A stretch of DNA of 64,000 bases from an uncultured Cellvibrionales bacterium (lineage in GTDB: Bacteria; Pseudomonadota; Gammaproteobacteria; Pseudomonadales; Cellvibrionaceae), in NCBI GenBank assembly GCA_913020115.1, contig CAJWBQ010000002.1, positions 1 through 64,000 of the forward strand. The letters are read 5' to 3'. A program made the position numbers and the translations under genes. The notes below the pieces were generated by a model. It was given only the letters and a program-made list of their open reading frames with translations. It did no database searches and was not told the DNA's origin. Below, in pieces: positions 16,369-25,607 of the stretch (its first letter is position 1; the number at the start of each line of letters is the position of its first letter).

Positions 16369-16725
16369 CTAGTTAAGAGGCTCAGTGAGCGAAGACAAAA
16401 TCAGGTGCTCACCCACATCATGCTTGAAATCAAAAGCCACACCGAAGCGGTAAGATTCGCCCTTCTTGGTGCGGCTTTTAATGACCCCGTTCACATCTAA
16501 CACCGAGCCATCTTCCTCACAAATGTGCAGCAATACCGCTTCGCCTATCTGAAAACTGTGCCGGCTTAAAACCGACAGGCCAAATTGATTAAAGTCTAAA
16601 GGTACAACACTTGGATCATTTGAGCCTATGGGGTCTAAATCGACGCCACTCAAGGTTCTGAGCGCCACATCTAAGCCACCTGCTGAGAACCGAGGGTGTT
16701 GCCTGCGTTCATCAATTGGGGTCAT
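16369..16725 (-). CDS. PilZ domain protein (c-di-GMP binding candidate)
   Basis: This 118-residue cytoplasmic protein is a stand-alone PilZ domain. The RxxxR c-di-GMP motif is visible as RRQHPRF (Arg8 and Arg12). The second motif, D/NxSxxG, appears as DFNQFG (Asp44 to Gly49) with Asn in place of Ser, which may weaken or alter binding. YRFGVAFDF near the end is typical of the fold. PilZ proteins act as diffusible c-di-GMP effectors on motility or surface export. It converges on hpf. The window also holds a chemoreceptor, a LapG-like protease and a flagellar gene, but no specific partner is adjacent. Confidence 0.82.
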   Translation of the reverse strand: MTPIDERRQHPRFSAGGLDVALRTLSGVDLDPIGSNDPSVVPLDFNQFGLSVLSRHSFQIGEAVLLHICEEDGSVLDVNGVIKSRTKKGESYRFGVAFDFKHDVGEHLILSSLTEPLN

Positions 16726-16983
16726 CGAGCACCTCTCTTATTATTACCCACAGTACGTGAGCGTATACTTCAGTATGGACTGGAATCGAAATTCAACAAG
16801 GTATTTTGGCACCCAAATACTCCTACCCCAGGACCAAGTCACTTCACCGAACGCTCCTATCTCCCCGTGCTCAGACAGATTACACTATGGGATTAAGCGA
16901 CTTATTCGTCTTACCTCAATGCTTTATAAATAATTGCGTTATAACAATAATGATCATTAGCACTTTTAGGACCTAGAAACCCC

Positions 16984-19900
16984 ATGAAAAACCTAAGCAC
17001 TGCGATCCGCCGAGCGGTATTTGTTTGTACGGCCTTTTTACTCAATGCCTCTTTGGCTCATTCCAGCGAAGTGACTCTCGGACCAGCAGCGGACATCGAC
17101 CCTAATAAAGACTATCATTCCTTTGCGAACAGTCATGAGGTACGAACAACACACCTCGAATTGGACTTGTCCGCCGATTTCGACTCCAAAGTTCTTCACG
17201 GGTTTGTAGTCCATCATTTGAACTACCTTGAAGAGAAAGCCAAAACACTCATATTAGACACCCGAGACCTCGACATTCGCTCTGTTGAGAGTTACATCAA
17301 TGGTGCATGGGTTCCTGGCAGCTTTGAACTTAAGGCCGCTGACCCTGCCTTGGGCAGTGCTTTACATATCGCTCTCAGCAAGCAAAGCAAAAAAATTAAA
17401 GTGCACTATGCAAGCCGACCTGAAGCCTCGGGGCTGCAATGGCTAAGCCCGGTGCAAACGGCGGGGAAAAAACAGCCTTTCCTTTTCACTCAGGCCCAGG
17501 CTATTCACGCCCGGAGCTTCATTCCACTACAAGATTCGCCACAGATTCGGGTGACTTATGATGCGACCTTACGTACACCCGATAATTTACGCGCCGTTAT
17601 GGGTGCTGAAAACCTTACCGTCGAACGTGGCAGTGTTTATCACTTTAAAATGCCTCAAGCGATTCCGTCTTATCTCATTGCTCTGGCCGTTGGCGATCTA
17701 GAATTCAAGCCCATGGGTAAGCGGACCGGTGTATATGCAGAACCCACGGTGCTGGACTCCGCTGCAGCTGAATTCGCCGACACGGAAACCATGCTTGAAA
17801 CCACTGAGTCTACCTTCGGCGCCTATAGCTGGGGTCGATATGACCTGCTCATCTTACCACCCAGTTTTCCTTTTGGAGGCATGGAGAATCCGCGATTATC
17901 ATTTATTACCCCAACGGTCATCGCCGGCGACAAAAGCCTAGTGTCACTTATTGCTCATGAACTCGCTCACTCATGGTCGGGCAATACGGTAACCAACGCT
18001 ACTTGGCGTGACTTGTGGTTAAACGAAGGTTTTACCACCTACCTTACTTATCGAATAATGGAAATTGTTTACGGTGAAAGACGCCATGCCATGGAAAGCG
18101 TACTGGGCTATCAAGGCTTAGAACACAGCGTTAGCAGCTTGCCAGCAATGGATCAACATCTACCCATTGACATGCGAGGGCGCGACCCTGACGAAGCCTT
18201 TTCAGATATCCCCTACGAGAAAGGCGCATTATTCCTGCGGGAACTTGAACAGAAAGTAGGACGCGAAAAATTTGACCATTTCCTCAAGCAATATCTTAAA
18301 GACTATGCATTTAGCAGCCTGAACACTGAAGAATTTCTGGCTTATTTGGACAAGCAGCTGATTCAAACAAACCCCAACGCACTATCAATGGATAGAGTGC
18401 ATCAGTGGATGTATTCTCCCGGAATTCCCGCAGATGCTCCCAAGCCTAGCTCAAATGCGTTTGATCTTATTGATGACGCTAGAAACCAATGGTTGACCGG
18501 CGAGATCTCCGCAAGCGCAATTGACAGTCAAATATGGACCGTGCACGAATGGCTGTATTTTCTCAACAACTTGCCCAGCAAACTCTCCCTGCCTCAAATG
18601 CGAGAGCTGGATAAAGCATTCCAATTGACCGCTTCAACAAACAGCGAAATTGCCCATAGTTGGTTACTGCAGGCCATTCGCAATGACTACAGCGAGGCCA
18701 ATGTACGCTTAGAAGCCTACTTGATAAAAATTGGCCGGCGCAAATTAATCACCCCACTCTACAAAGCCTTGGTAAAATCTCAAAAAGGCCTGAGCTTTGC
18801 GCGAAAAGTGTATAAAAAAGCTCGTCCGGGTTACCACCCATTAGCGCAAGGCACGATGGACAAAATTGTGATTGGTAAAGATTGGTCGGTATCGAATCCT
18901 CCAGGAATCTGGAATACCGTTGATATCGACACCAAGGAAACTACGTGGTCATTTGTCGATGTTAGTCCCGATGGTAAAACCTTAATTTTTGACATGTTGG
19001 GCGACATCTATCAGGTACCCGTGGCGGGCGGAGACGCCAAAGCTCTCAGTGAGGGGATCGCCTGGAACTTTCAAGCCCGTTTTAGCCCAGACGGGCGCGA
19101 GATCGCGTTTATTTCTGACCGCGATGGTGCCGACAATATTTGGGTGATGAATGCGGACGGCAGTGACGCTCGGAAGGTATCGAGCGAACGCGAACACAAT
19201 TTACACAATCCCTATTGGACCCCCGATGGCAAGTGGATTGCGGCACGAAAAGGTTACGTTTCAGGCCGCAGTATTCCTGCGGGTTCAATATGGATGTACC
19301 ACGCCAGTGGCAGTGACGGCCTTATGCTGGTCGATCGCTTACACAAAGAGCGTAGCCAAAAAAATATTGCAGAGCCTGCATTCTCGCCCGATGGCCGCTA
19401 CCTTTATTACACTCAGGACATTAGTACAGGTACCGAATGGTTGTATAACAAAAACGCTGTTGGCAGCGTTCACGCCATTAAGCGCTTAGACCGGGAAAAA
19501 AGCGAAACCGAGACCTTTGTCAGCGGCCCCGGCGGCGCCATTCGCGCTATTCCATCTCCCGATGGCACACAGCTTGCGTTTATCAAACGCCTGCCAAATA
19601 TGAACAGCGCCCTCTATGTAAAAGATCTCGTCTCAGGAAATGAACGCGTCGTTTTTGAACAGCTGGATCGTGACAACCAAGAAACCACAGGCACGCATGG
19701 TAACTACCCTGCTTACGCTTGGACTCCAGATAATAAAAACATCGTTTTTTGGGCCAATGGCCAAATTCAATCACTGGATATTGCCAGCAAAGAAGCCCAC
19801 GTTATTCCTATCAGCATTCATGCCACGCGAAAAATTCGCAAGACTTTGCGCAGCACAGTCGAGGTAGCTCCCGACGCCATAGACGTGAAATTACTTCGCT

Positions 19901-22089
19901 GGTCGCAATACCACCCAAATAAACAACAAGTATTATTTCAAGCACTGGGCCACCTCTATCGCAAAGACCTTAAAAACGGCAAGCAAAAACGCCTAAGCAC
20001 ACAAAGCGATAATTTTGAATACTGGCCTAGCTACTCCAGCGACGGCAAGCAAGTAGTGTATGTGAGCTGGAATGATCAGAAGCTCGGAGCTGTGAAAGTT
20101 ATCTCGGCAAAAGGCGGACGCGGCCGCTCAATTACAGACGCGCCTGGCCACTACATAGAACCGCGATTTTCCCCGAACGGAAAACAGGTTCTGTACCGAA
20201 AAACCTCAGGAGGCGGACTGCTGTCGGCCCAGTGGTCGTCTGAAGCGGGAATCTATTTAGTCTCCGCATCTGGCGGTAAGTCAAAGCGAATTACGGCCGC
20301 TGGCATCAACGCTCACTTTTCAGAGAATGGCCAGCGTATTTATTACACGCATTGGAATGCAAAAGGAGAGAAAAAACTCATTAGCGTTGACCTTTTAGGG
20401 GAGGACAAAAGGACCTTAGCCAAAGGAAAAAATATAACAGAGTTTTTGGTCTCCCCCAATGGTGAGTGGCTGGCATTCACCGAACAATTTAATGCCTACG
20501 TTGTGCCGTTTACCAAGACAGGGAAAACCCTAAGCTTGGGACGAAAAATAAGTTCACTGCCTGTTCGACAGGTATCGAGCCGCAGTGGCGACTTTCTGCA
20601 GTGGTCTGCCGACAGCAGCGCGCTTCACTGGTCCAATGGCGCCACACTTTACACTCGTGAACTCAAAGATGCCTTTGAATTCGTAGCCAACGCGCCCAAG
20701 GAACTTCCCAAGCCCGTTGACAGCGGCCTAAACCTTGGTTTCTCCACTGCGGCGGACAAACCCAAAGGCCTCGTAGCACTTACACACGCACGTATTGTGA
20801 CAATGCGCGATGCGGATCAACAGCAGGAAGTGATTGAAGATGGCACGGTACTGGTGAAAGATAATCGCATTGTTGCCGTGGGAAAGTTTGATGATGTTTC
20901 TATTCCCGCTAAAGCCCTAGTGAAAGATCTCAAGGGAATGACCATTGTACCGGGGTTTGTTGATGTACACGCGCACGGCAGCATGGCATCCAATGAAATG
21001 AATCCACAGCAGAATTGGCAGCAGTACTCCAATCTCGCCTTCGGCATAACCACCATTCACGACCCCAGCAACGATAGCAGCGAAATTTTCTCTCATGCCG
21101 AAATGCAGCGCAAAGGACGGGTACTGGGCCCAAGAACATTTAGCACGGGGAAAATACTCTACGGAGCCAAAGGCGCGGGCTACCAAACCTATGTCGACAA
21201 CTACGACGATGCACTCTTTAACGTTCAACGTCTAAAAGACCTAGGGGCAATTTCGGTAAAGAGCTACAACCAACTGCGCCGCGATTCCCGTCAGCTTCTC
21301 ATTGCGGCCGCCGATCAACTCGACATGATGGTTGTGCCTGAGGGCGGCATGAAATTCCAGCACAATATGAGTCACATAATGGACGGCCATACAGGTGTCG
21401 AGCACTCGCTTCCTATTGGTAAAATTTATAAAGACGTTGTGGATTTTTGGGCCGCCAGTGAATCGGGTTATACACCCACCCTGGGTGTTGCGTATGGAGG
21501 TTTGGCCGGTGAGCTTTATTGGTATGACCGCAGCGAAGTTTGGAAAAATCCCCGCCTAATGCGCTACGCCCCCCGCTCAGTTGTAGAGCCTCGGGCTATG
21601 CGCAGGCCCACAGCACCCGATGAACACTACAACCACTTTCGAGTGGCCGAAGAAGCAAAATCTTTGCGCGACGCGGGAGTGAAGGTCAATATCGGCGGCC
21701 ATGGTCAGCGTGAAGGCCTAGCGGCTCACTGGGAGATATGGATGCTGCACCAAGGTGGCTTCAGCACCTGGGAAGCCCTCCGCGCCGCCACCATCGACGG
21801 CGCTCACTATTTGGGTCTGGACACAGATATAGGTTCCGTAGAAATTGGCAAGCTCGCAGATTTTGCCATTATTGATGGCAACCCTTTAGAGGATGTTCGT
21901 CGCTCCGAGTTCCTCGCTTACACCATGATCAACGGCAGACTTTATGACGTGACCAATATGAACGAAGTGGGTACTGGCAAATTTATACGCAAGCCCTTCT
22001 ATTTTGAATTAGAAGGCGGCGATACCCTTCCCTCTGCCGCGCGAGAAGCCATCGAGGCCAAGGCCAATAAATTCCACTGGCAGCACTGA
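16984..22089 (+). CDS. Three-module exported protein: M1 aminopeptidase, TolB-like propeller, amidohydrolase
   Basis: One unbroken frame of 1701 residues. A signal peptide covers about residues 1-27. Residues about 40-600 are an M1 zinc aminopeptidase of the leukotriene A4 hydrolase/aminopeptidase B branch, with GGMENPRLSF, HELAH (325-329) and Glu348 in LNEGFTTY, the complete HEXXH-X18-E site. Residues about 630-1240 hold PD40/TolB-like propeller repeats such as SFVDVSPDGKTLIFDM and FSPDGREIAFISDRDG. Residues about 1255-1690 form an amidohydrolase of the imidazolonepropionase/prolidase-like group, with VPGFVDVHAHG (His1329, His1331), Lys1426, His1474 and GGHGQREG. Propeller-amidohydrolase proteins of about 1050-1100 residues are common; the M1 domain on the same chain is unusual. 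All zinc residues look intact, so it may trim and then hydrolyse peptides in the periplasm. Promoter and ribosome binding site are unremarkable. Confidence 0.9.
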   Translation: MKNLSTAIRRAVFVCTAFLLNASLAHSSEVTLGPAADIDPNKDYHSFANSHEVRTTHLELDLSADFDSKVLHGFVVHHLNYLEEKAKTLILDTRDLDIRSVESYINGAWVPGSFELKAADPALGSALHIALSKQSKKIKVHYASRPEASGLQWLSPVQTAGKKQPFLFTQAQAIHARSFIPLQDSPQIRVTYDATLRTPDNLRAVMGAENLTVERGSVYHFKMPQAIPSYLIALAVGDLEFKPMGKRTGVYAEPTVLDSAAAEFADTETMLETTESTFGAYSWGRYDLLILPPSFPFGGMENPRLSFITPTVIAGDKSLVSLIAHELAHSWSGNTVTNATWRDLWLNEGFTTYLTYRIMEIVYGERRHAMESVLGYQGLEHSVSSLPAMDQHLPIDMRGRDPDEAFSDIPYEKGALFLRELEQKVGREKFDHFLKQYLKDYAFSSLNTEEFLAYLDKQLIQTNPNALSMDRVHQWMYSPGIPADAPKPSSNAFDLIDDARNQWLTGEISASAIDSQIWTVHEWLYFLNNLPSKLSLPQMRELDKAFQLTASTNSEIAHSWLLQAIRNDYSEANVRLEAYLIKIGRRKLITPLYKALVKSQKGLSFARKVYKKARPGYHPLAQGTMDKIVIGKDWSVSNPPGIWNTVDIDTKETTWSFVDVSPDGKTLIFDMLGDIYQVPVAGGDAKALSEGIAWNFQARFSPDGREIAFISDRDGADNIWVMNADGSDARKVSSEREHNLHNPYWTPDGKWIAARKGYVSGRSIPAGSIWMYHASGSDGLMLVDRLHKERSQKNIAEPAFSPDGRYLYYTQDISTGTEWLYNKNAVGSVHAIKRLDREKSETETFVSGPGGAIRAIPSPDGTQLAFIKRLPNMNSALYVKDLVSGNERVVFEQLDRDNQETTGTHGNYPAYAWTPDNKNIVFWANGQIQSLDIASKEAHVIPISIHATRKIRKTLRSTVEVAPDAIDVKLLRWSQYHPNKQQVLFQALGHLYRKDLKNGKQKRLSTQSDNFEYWPSYSSDGKQVVYVSWNDQKLGAVKVISAKGGRGRSITDAPGHYIEPRFSPNGKQVLYRKTSGGGLLSAQWSSEAGIYLVSASGGKSKRITAAGINAHFSENGQRIYYTHWNAKGEKKLISVDLLGEDKRTLAKGKNITEFLVSPNGEWLAFTEQFNAYVVPFTKTGKTLSLGRKISSLPVRQVSSRSGDFLQWSADSSALHWSNGATLYTRELKDAFEFVANAPKELPKPVDSGLNLGFSTAADKPKGLVALTHARIVTMRDADQQQEVIEDGTVLVKDNRIVAVGKFDDVSIPAKALVKDLKGMTIVPGFVDVHAHGSMASNEMNPQQNWQQYSNLAFGITTIHDPSNDSSEIFSHAEMQRKGRVLGPRTFSTGKILYGAKGAGYQTYVDNYDDALFNVQRLKDLGAISVKSYNQLRRDSRQLLIAAADQLDMMVVPEGGMKFQHNMSHIMDGHTGVEHSLPIGKIYKDVVDFWAASESGYTPTLGVAYGGLAGELYWYDRSEVWKNPRLMRYAPRSVVEPRAMRRPTAPDEHYNHFRVAEEAKSLRDAGVKVNIGGHGQREGLAAHWEIWMLHQGGFSTWEALRAATIDGAHYLGLDTDIGSVEIGKLADFAIIDGNPLEDVRRSEFLAYTMINGRLYDVTNMNEVGTGKFIRKPFYFELEGGDTLPSAAREAIEAKANKFHWQH

Positions 22090-22387
22090 GTAAACACGCT
22101 GAGCTCCAGATTATTTTGCAAGACCTGCACCGCGGGCATGACTAGAAATTTGCTCTCCTAAAAAGTCATCGCCCACGGTCGGCTTCAAAACAATTTTAAC
22201 CCAGCGGAAAAACCTTGCCGCCCAAGCGGCAATCATTATCCTCTTTTTGAAAATTCCCCCTAGCTTTATCCTCGGATCTTTCACAAACAAAGCCTACAGC
22301 ACACAAAATCCCCCTCCCTCCTTTGGCATATTAGTTGCTAATTGATAGCGCAGGACTATGCAACTTAGCGTATCGAGGAAGATTTCA
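22090..22387. other. Intergenic region before the unrecognised gene
   Basis: About 298 bases contain no supported gene. The only clear signal is the ribosome binding site GAGGAA at 22375-22380 for the next gene. A terminator for the large fusion gene is not obvious. Confidence 0.5.
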
Positions 22388-23098
22388 ATGAATACAATTT
22401 CTGGATTCGGCCCAGGTTTTGGCGTGACAAAAACCGCCAGCCCGCAGGAAACCTCCAGAACCCAATTCATTACCATCGATGCCGAACGAGTAAGGCCCAC
22501 TCCTCACGGCTCAACCCAAGTCAGCTTAAGTGACGATGTAAACGCTGTTAATTCCAAAGGCAAAATGCTTGTCGAGAAATACGAAGAGTCCATTGCGGAA
22601 TATCAGAATAGCCAAGCCCCAGAAGAAAGCGATGGCGCAAACTCTTTACAAGACCTCGCCCCCTTACATCTTTTTAACCAAAGTGATGTTGATGCCTACG
22701 ACAAACTGCTAACCAGCAAGCTAGCGGAACTGGGAGTCGATACCAGTGAGGCTATCTCATTTCAGATCGACTCCGAAGGATTTGTTCGCGTTAAGGGTGA
22801 TCACCCACAAAAAGAAGCCATTGAAAAAATGTTCACTGAGGACCCTGATCTCCGCAACGGCATGGTGCAAACACAAACCTTCTATCTATTTAAAGAAATG
22901 TATCAACTTCACCAGCAGTGGGCTGAAAAAATTGAAGCTGGAATTAATGAGGAAATTGCCGGATCGTGGTTGCTTAGTAGTGTGAAAACGGCCGTATCAA
23001 AATCTAGCGAAGGGCTGACTTTTCAGAATGGAAAATCAACGGACCCCTTTGCCAGCAATAGCGCCGTTTCACTGGCAGCAAAAGCGTACGGCGCTTAG
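22388..23098 (+). CDS. Unrecognised soluble protein
   Basis: I do not recognise this 236-residue protein. It has no signal peptide or membrane segment. The N-terminal 90 residues are polar and low in structure (SGFGPGFGVTKTASPQETS), like a flexible linker. The middle and C-terminal parts look helical, with FNQSDVDAYDKLLTSKLAELG and FYLFKEMYQLHQQWAEKIEAG. The segment ISFQIDSEGFVRVKGDHP resembles a short repeat-like motif also seen in some flagellar or surface-linked hypotheticals, but this is only an impression. The start at 22388 is well supported by GAGGAA seven bases upstream, better than the in-frame ATG at 22358. It converges on miaE with a 4-base overlap of the stop codons. It appears to be transcribed alone. 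Confidence 0.75.
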   Translation: MNTISGFGPGFGVTKTASPQETSRTQFITIDAERVRPTPHGSTQVSLSDDVNAVNSKGKMLVEKYEESIAEYQNSQAPEESDGANSLQDLAPLHLFNQSDVDAYDKLLTSKLAELGVDTSEAISFQIDSEGFVRVKGDHPQKEAIEKMFTEDPDLRNGMVQTQTFYLFKEMYQLHQQWAEKIEAGINEEIAGSWLLSSVKTAVSKSSEGLTFQNGKSTDPFASNSAVSLAAKAYGA

Positions 23099-23727
23099 CG
23101 GTGTAGTTTCTTCGCAGGCACGCCGCTGTGAAACCGGAAAGTACGATCTTCTGAAAGAATAGACTCGCGCTCGATGGCGAGGAAATAATTCACCCGTTCA
23201 TCAAAGGGCTCGTCCACGCTGCCATCTATGCTCTGCGCCTTAGCCAGACCAAGATAATCTTCATAATGGCGGGCTTCAGATTTTAACAGGGAAAGATAAA
23301 ATTTACTTAAAGGCTCATCTAAATGAGGCGCCAAGGCGGCAAAACGCTCACAGGAACGCGCCTCAATAATGGCACCTACGATCAAAGTGTCTACCAAGGC
23401 CGGAATTTGTGCCTTGCGAATATGCTGCGCCATCAAACCCGCATAACGACAAGGCTTAAACGGTTGATAGGCGATTTTACGCTTTTTCAGAATAGCCAAA
23501 ACCTGCTCGAAATGACGCAATTCTTCACGCGCCAAACGACTCATTTTATTGAGCAAATCAATTTTGGTAGGGTTGCGGGCAATTAAGGTCATGGCTGATT
23601 GGGCGGCGCGCAATTCATTCATCGCGTGGTCAATCAACAGGGTTCTTGGATTGTTTAGGGCCTCTGCAATCCACTCGTCGGGGGTTTGGCAAGGCAAAAA
23701 CTCAATCAAATGTGATATATCACTCAT
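23095..23727 (-). CDS. miaE: tRNA-(ms2io6A37) monooxygenase MiaE
   Basis: This 210-residue diiron enzyme hydroxylates the isopentenyl side chain of 2-methylthio-N6-isopentenyladenosine at position 37 of tRNAs that read U-starting codons. It has a ferritin-like four-helix fold with carboxylate and histidine iron ligands in REELRHFEQVL, IIEARSCERF and SEARHYEDYLGL. Length and motifs match the family in Pseudomonas and Salmonella. The gene stands alone and converges on the unrecognised gene, overlapping it by four bases at the stop codons. The start ATG is the first in frame. Confidence 0.93.
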   Translation of the reverse strand: MSDISHLIEFLPCQTPDEWIAEALNNPRTLLIDHAMNELRAAQSAMTLIARNPTKIDLLNKMSRLAREELRHFEQVLAILKKRKIAYQPFKPCRYAGLMAQHIRKAQIPALVDTLIVGAIIEARSCERFAALAPHLDEPLSKFYLSLLKSEARHYEDYLGLAKAQSIDGSVDEPFDERVNYFLAIERESILSEDRTFRFHSGVPAKKLHR

Positions 23728-23866
23728 TAAACGGATCCGGAAAAGGAAAGCGTGGGATTATAGCTCAGCTACGTTATAATGGCCTTCTAGTTTTTATCCG
23801 GCACCTTTTCATCCGGCATCAAGGTCTAAATTTAAATGAAGCCTGCCCGGCAGCGGTAAGAAAACC

Positions 23867-24796
23867 ATGCACCCCTTCCAGCAAGCTAGCGGTATATTAT
23901 TTGCCGACATCGTAGGCAGCAGCCAACTGTATGAAGATCTTGGCAATATCGACGCTGAACGCGCCATTTCCCAAGCACTAGAGACTCTCAAAACTATTTG
24001 TCGCGCGCATCAAGGCCTCATCATTAAAACCATTGGTGATGAGTTGATGTGCCGCTTTGAAGAACCCCAGCATCTATTAGCGGCCGCGGTCGCCATGCAA
24101 GAGGCCTTCACTCACGCAAACGCTTCTCACCCCGCCCCCGCAAAATCCGTGCACAGCATTCGTATTGGCTGTCACATTGGTGAGGTTATCGTAAAAGAAA
24201 ATGATGTGTTTGGTGACAGCGTCAACATAGCTGCGCGCCTAGTAGAGTTTGCTCGCAGCGGGCAAATTATTACCAGCGCCAGCACCTGGTCGCTGTTTGA
24301 AAAAGCTCGACCCAAGATAAACTCTCGGGCACTTCGCCCCCTGCGAATTAAAGGTCGACTCAGCAGCCTAGCCATTAACGAAGTGCTATGGCAGAAAGAT
24401 GATTTAGATCTCACTCGGTTGCTCACTCTACCGCAGGCGCATTCGGGTGCCCATCTCTGGAGTGTCAATCTCGTTTATTTTGGCGTCACCGTGCAGCTCA
24501 ACCAAGACAGATCCAGCATTACCCTTGGGCGCGCCAGTGGCTGCGGCTTGCCGGTATGCACCCCTACGGCGTCTAGAGTTCACGCTAAGATATCGGCCAC
24601 GGCCACACAGTTTGTACTACTGGACCAGAGCACAAACGGCACCTTTATCCAGCCCCACGGGCAAGAGGAATTTCAAATTCACCGCCACTCACAACCCCTG
24701 AGTGGTAGCGGCATCATCAGCTTAGGTTTACCCGCCGCTTCCGCTCCTGAACACACAATTCACTATCGATTTTTTGCCGGCTCAAACAAGGGCTAA
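23867..24796 (+). CDS. Class III nucleotide cyclase with C-terminal FHA domain
   Basis: This 309-residue cytoplasmic protein joins a class III adenylate/guanylate cyclase domain (about residues 8-175) to a forkhead-associated domain (about 205-300). Metal-binding Asp13 (FADIVGSS) and Asp58 (IGDELM) are present. So are the adenine-selecting pair Lys54 and Asp113, and the transition-state residues Asn120 and Arg124 (GDSVNIAARL), so it should make cAMP. The FHA core shows LGRASGCGL (Arg222), SRVHAKI (Ser236, His239) and QSTNGTF (Asn257), the phosphothreonine-binding set. The cyclase could therefore be recruited to or controlled by a Ser/Thr-phosphorylated protein; no kinase gene is in the window. 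It converges on a DUF1289 gene with a 4-base overlap. Confidence 0.88.
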   Translation: MHPFQQASGILFADIVGSSQLYEDLGNIDAERAISQALETLKTICRAHQGLIIKTIGDELMCRFEEPQHLLAAAVAMQEAFTHANASHPAPAKSVHSIRIGCHIGEVIVKENDVFGDSVNIAARLVEFARSGQIITSASTWSLFEKARPKINSRALRPLRIKGRLSSLAINEVLWQKDDLDLTRLLTLPQAHSGAHLWSVNLVYFGVTVQLNQDRSSITLGRASGCGLPVCTPTASRVHAKISATATQFVLLDQSTNGTFIQPHGQEEFQIHRHSQPLSGSGIISLGLPAASAPEHTIHYRFFAGSNKG

Positions 24797-25248
24797 ATCA
24801 GTAACTCCCCTGGCGCAATATAGCGCTCGTAATGGGCGCAAGAGAGAATGTAATAGTCCTGATCAATGGCGGTTTTAATATCCACCAAAGAGGCCGACGC
24901 CCACTCTCGCTGACGGCGCAAACCATATTGAGCTGGGTCGCCCATTTGGCTGGCGCCTGCCCTCAATAGGTCGTTTACCCAGCAATAGGCGTTTAGGTCG
25001 GGATTATAACGAACACGCTGAAGCTCAACTTGCTCTCGCAACAGTGCTTCGTCAAACACTTGTAGCTTGTTAGACACTACCTGAGTTAAAAATTGCTCCA
25101 GTCGCTGAGCGATGGCCCGCCGCTGCTCGTGACTGTAAGCATTCCAGTTAATCACTTCGTGAGTGAAGCGCTTGCAACCGCGACACACTGAATCGCCAAT
25201 ACCGGTAGAACAAATACCTACACAAGGCGTTTTGACAGGCTTAAACAT
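24793..25248 (-). CDS. DUF1289 domain protein with Cys4 motif
   Basis: This 151-residue protein starts with the DUF1289 signature PCVGICSTG...CRGCKRF, placing cysteines at 9, 13, 22 and 25, followed by EVINWNAYSHEQRRAI. The motif suggests binding of a metal or an iron-sulfur cluster, but the role of the family is not established. The remaining 90 residues, rich in Trp and Tyr (NAYCWVNDLL, DQDYYILSCAHYERY), form a second region that I do not recognise and that is longer than typical DUF1289 proteins of 60-80 residues. It converges on the cyclase gene and lies upstream of acnB on the opposite strand. Confidence 0.78.
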   Translation of the reverse strand: MFKPVKTPCVGICSTGIGDSVCRGCKRFTHEVINWNAYSHEQRRAIAQRLEQFLTQVVSNKLQVFDEALLREQVELQRVRYNPDLNAYCWVNDLLRAGASQMGDPAQYGLRRQREWASASLVDIKTAIDQDYYILSCAHYERYIAPGELLI

Positions 25249-25607
25249 CGTAAAAAAACCAGCACAATAGAGGGGAAGAATTAAGTCGTGACCTTACCCC
25301 AAGCCCCAGCAAATGAACACCCTGAAGGGGCACGCTTTTAGTGCAATAACGACTATTCATCACATTTATGTAAAATGAGACTAAAATACCTATACCGCCC
25401 GCGCTTCCCGAACGGAGTTTTGCGCCTTCCGCGCTAAGCCTTTGATCTACAAGACAACTTAACAGGGCATGCAAATTCGTGTAGAATTCGCGCCCGGTTC
25501 AGAGCCCTTTGCAGTATGGGCGGACCACTGCCGGCAACTAAGGCCGCAGTCTCGGATTTCGGAGATCCCGAAGGTCGGGTAACTCACAGATATAGAGGAT
25601 TACAATC
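25249..25607. other. acnB promoter and leader region
   Basis: This 359-base region lies between divergent DUF1289 and acnB genes. It contains the acnB promoter (25459-25487), a leader of about 115 bases with GC-rich self-complementary stretches (GGATTTCGGAGATCCCG and nearby), and the ribosome binding site GAGG at about 25595. A 77-codon minus-strand frame (25241-25474) overlaps DUF1289 and has no supporting signals. Confidence 0.6.
25459..25487 (+). promoter_or_regulatory. Sigma-70 promoter of acnB
   Basis: TTAACA (25459-25464) and TAGAAT (25482-25487) are separated by exactly 17 bases, matching 5 of 6 consensus bases each. Transcription would start near 25494, leaving a leader of about 115 bases before the GTG start. 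Confidence 0.7.

Noticed and set aside
18840..18900. A hidden second start that would make the propeller-amidohydrolase a separate gene
   Set aside because: An ATG exists near the module boundary, but no convincing ribosome binding site precedes it and the frame runs unbroken from the signal peptide.
25241..25474. 77-codon minus-strand frame upstream of the DUF1289 gene
   Set aside because: Overlaps the DUF1289 start and the acnB promoter, with no ribosome binding site.
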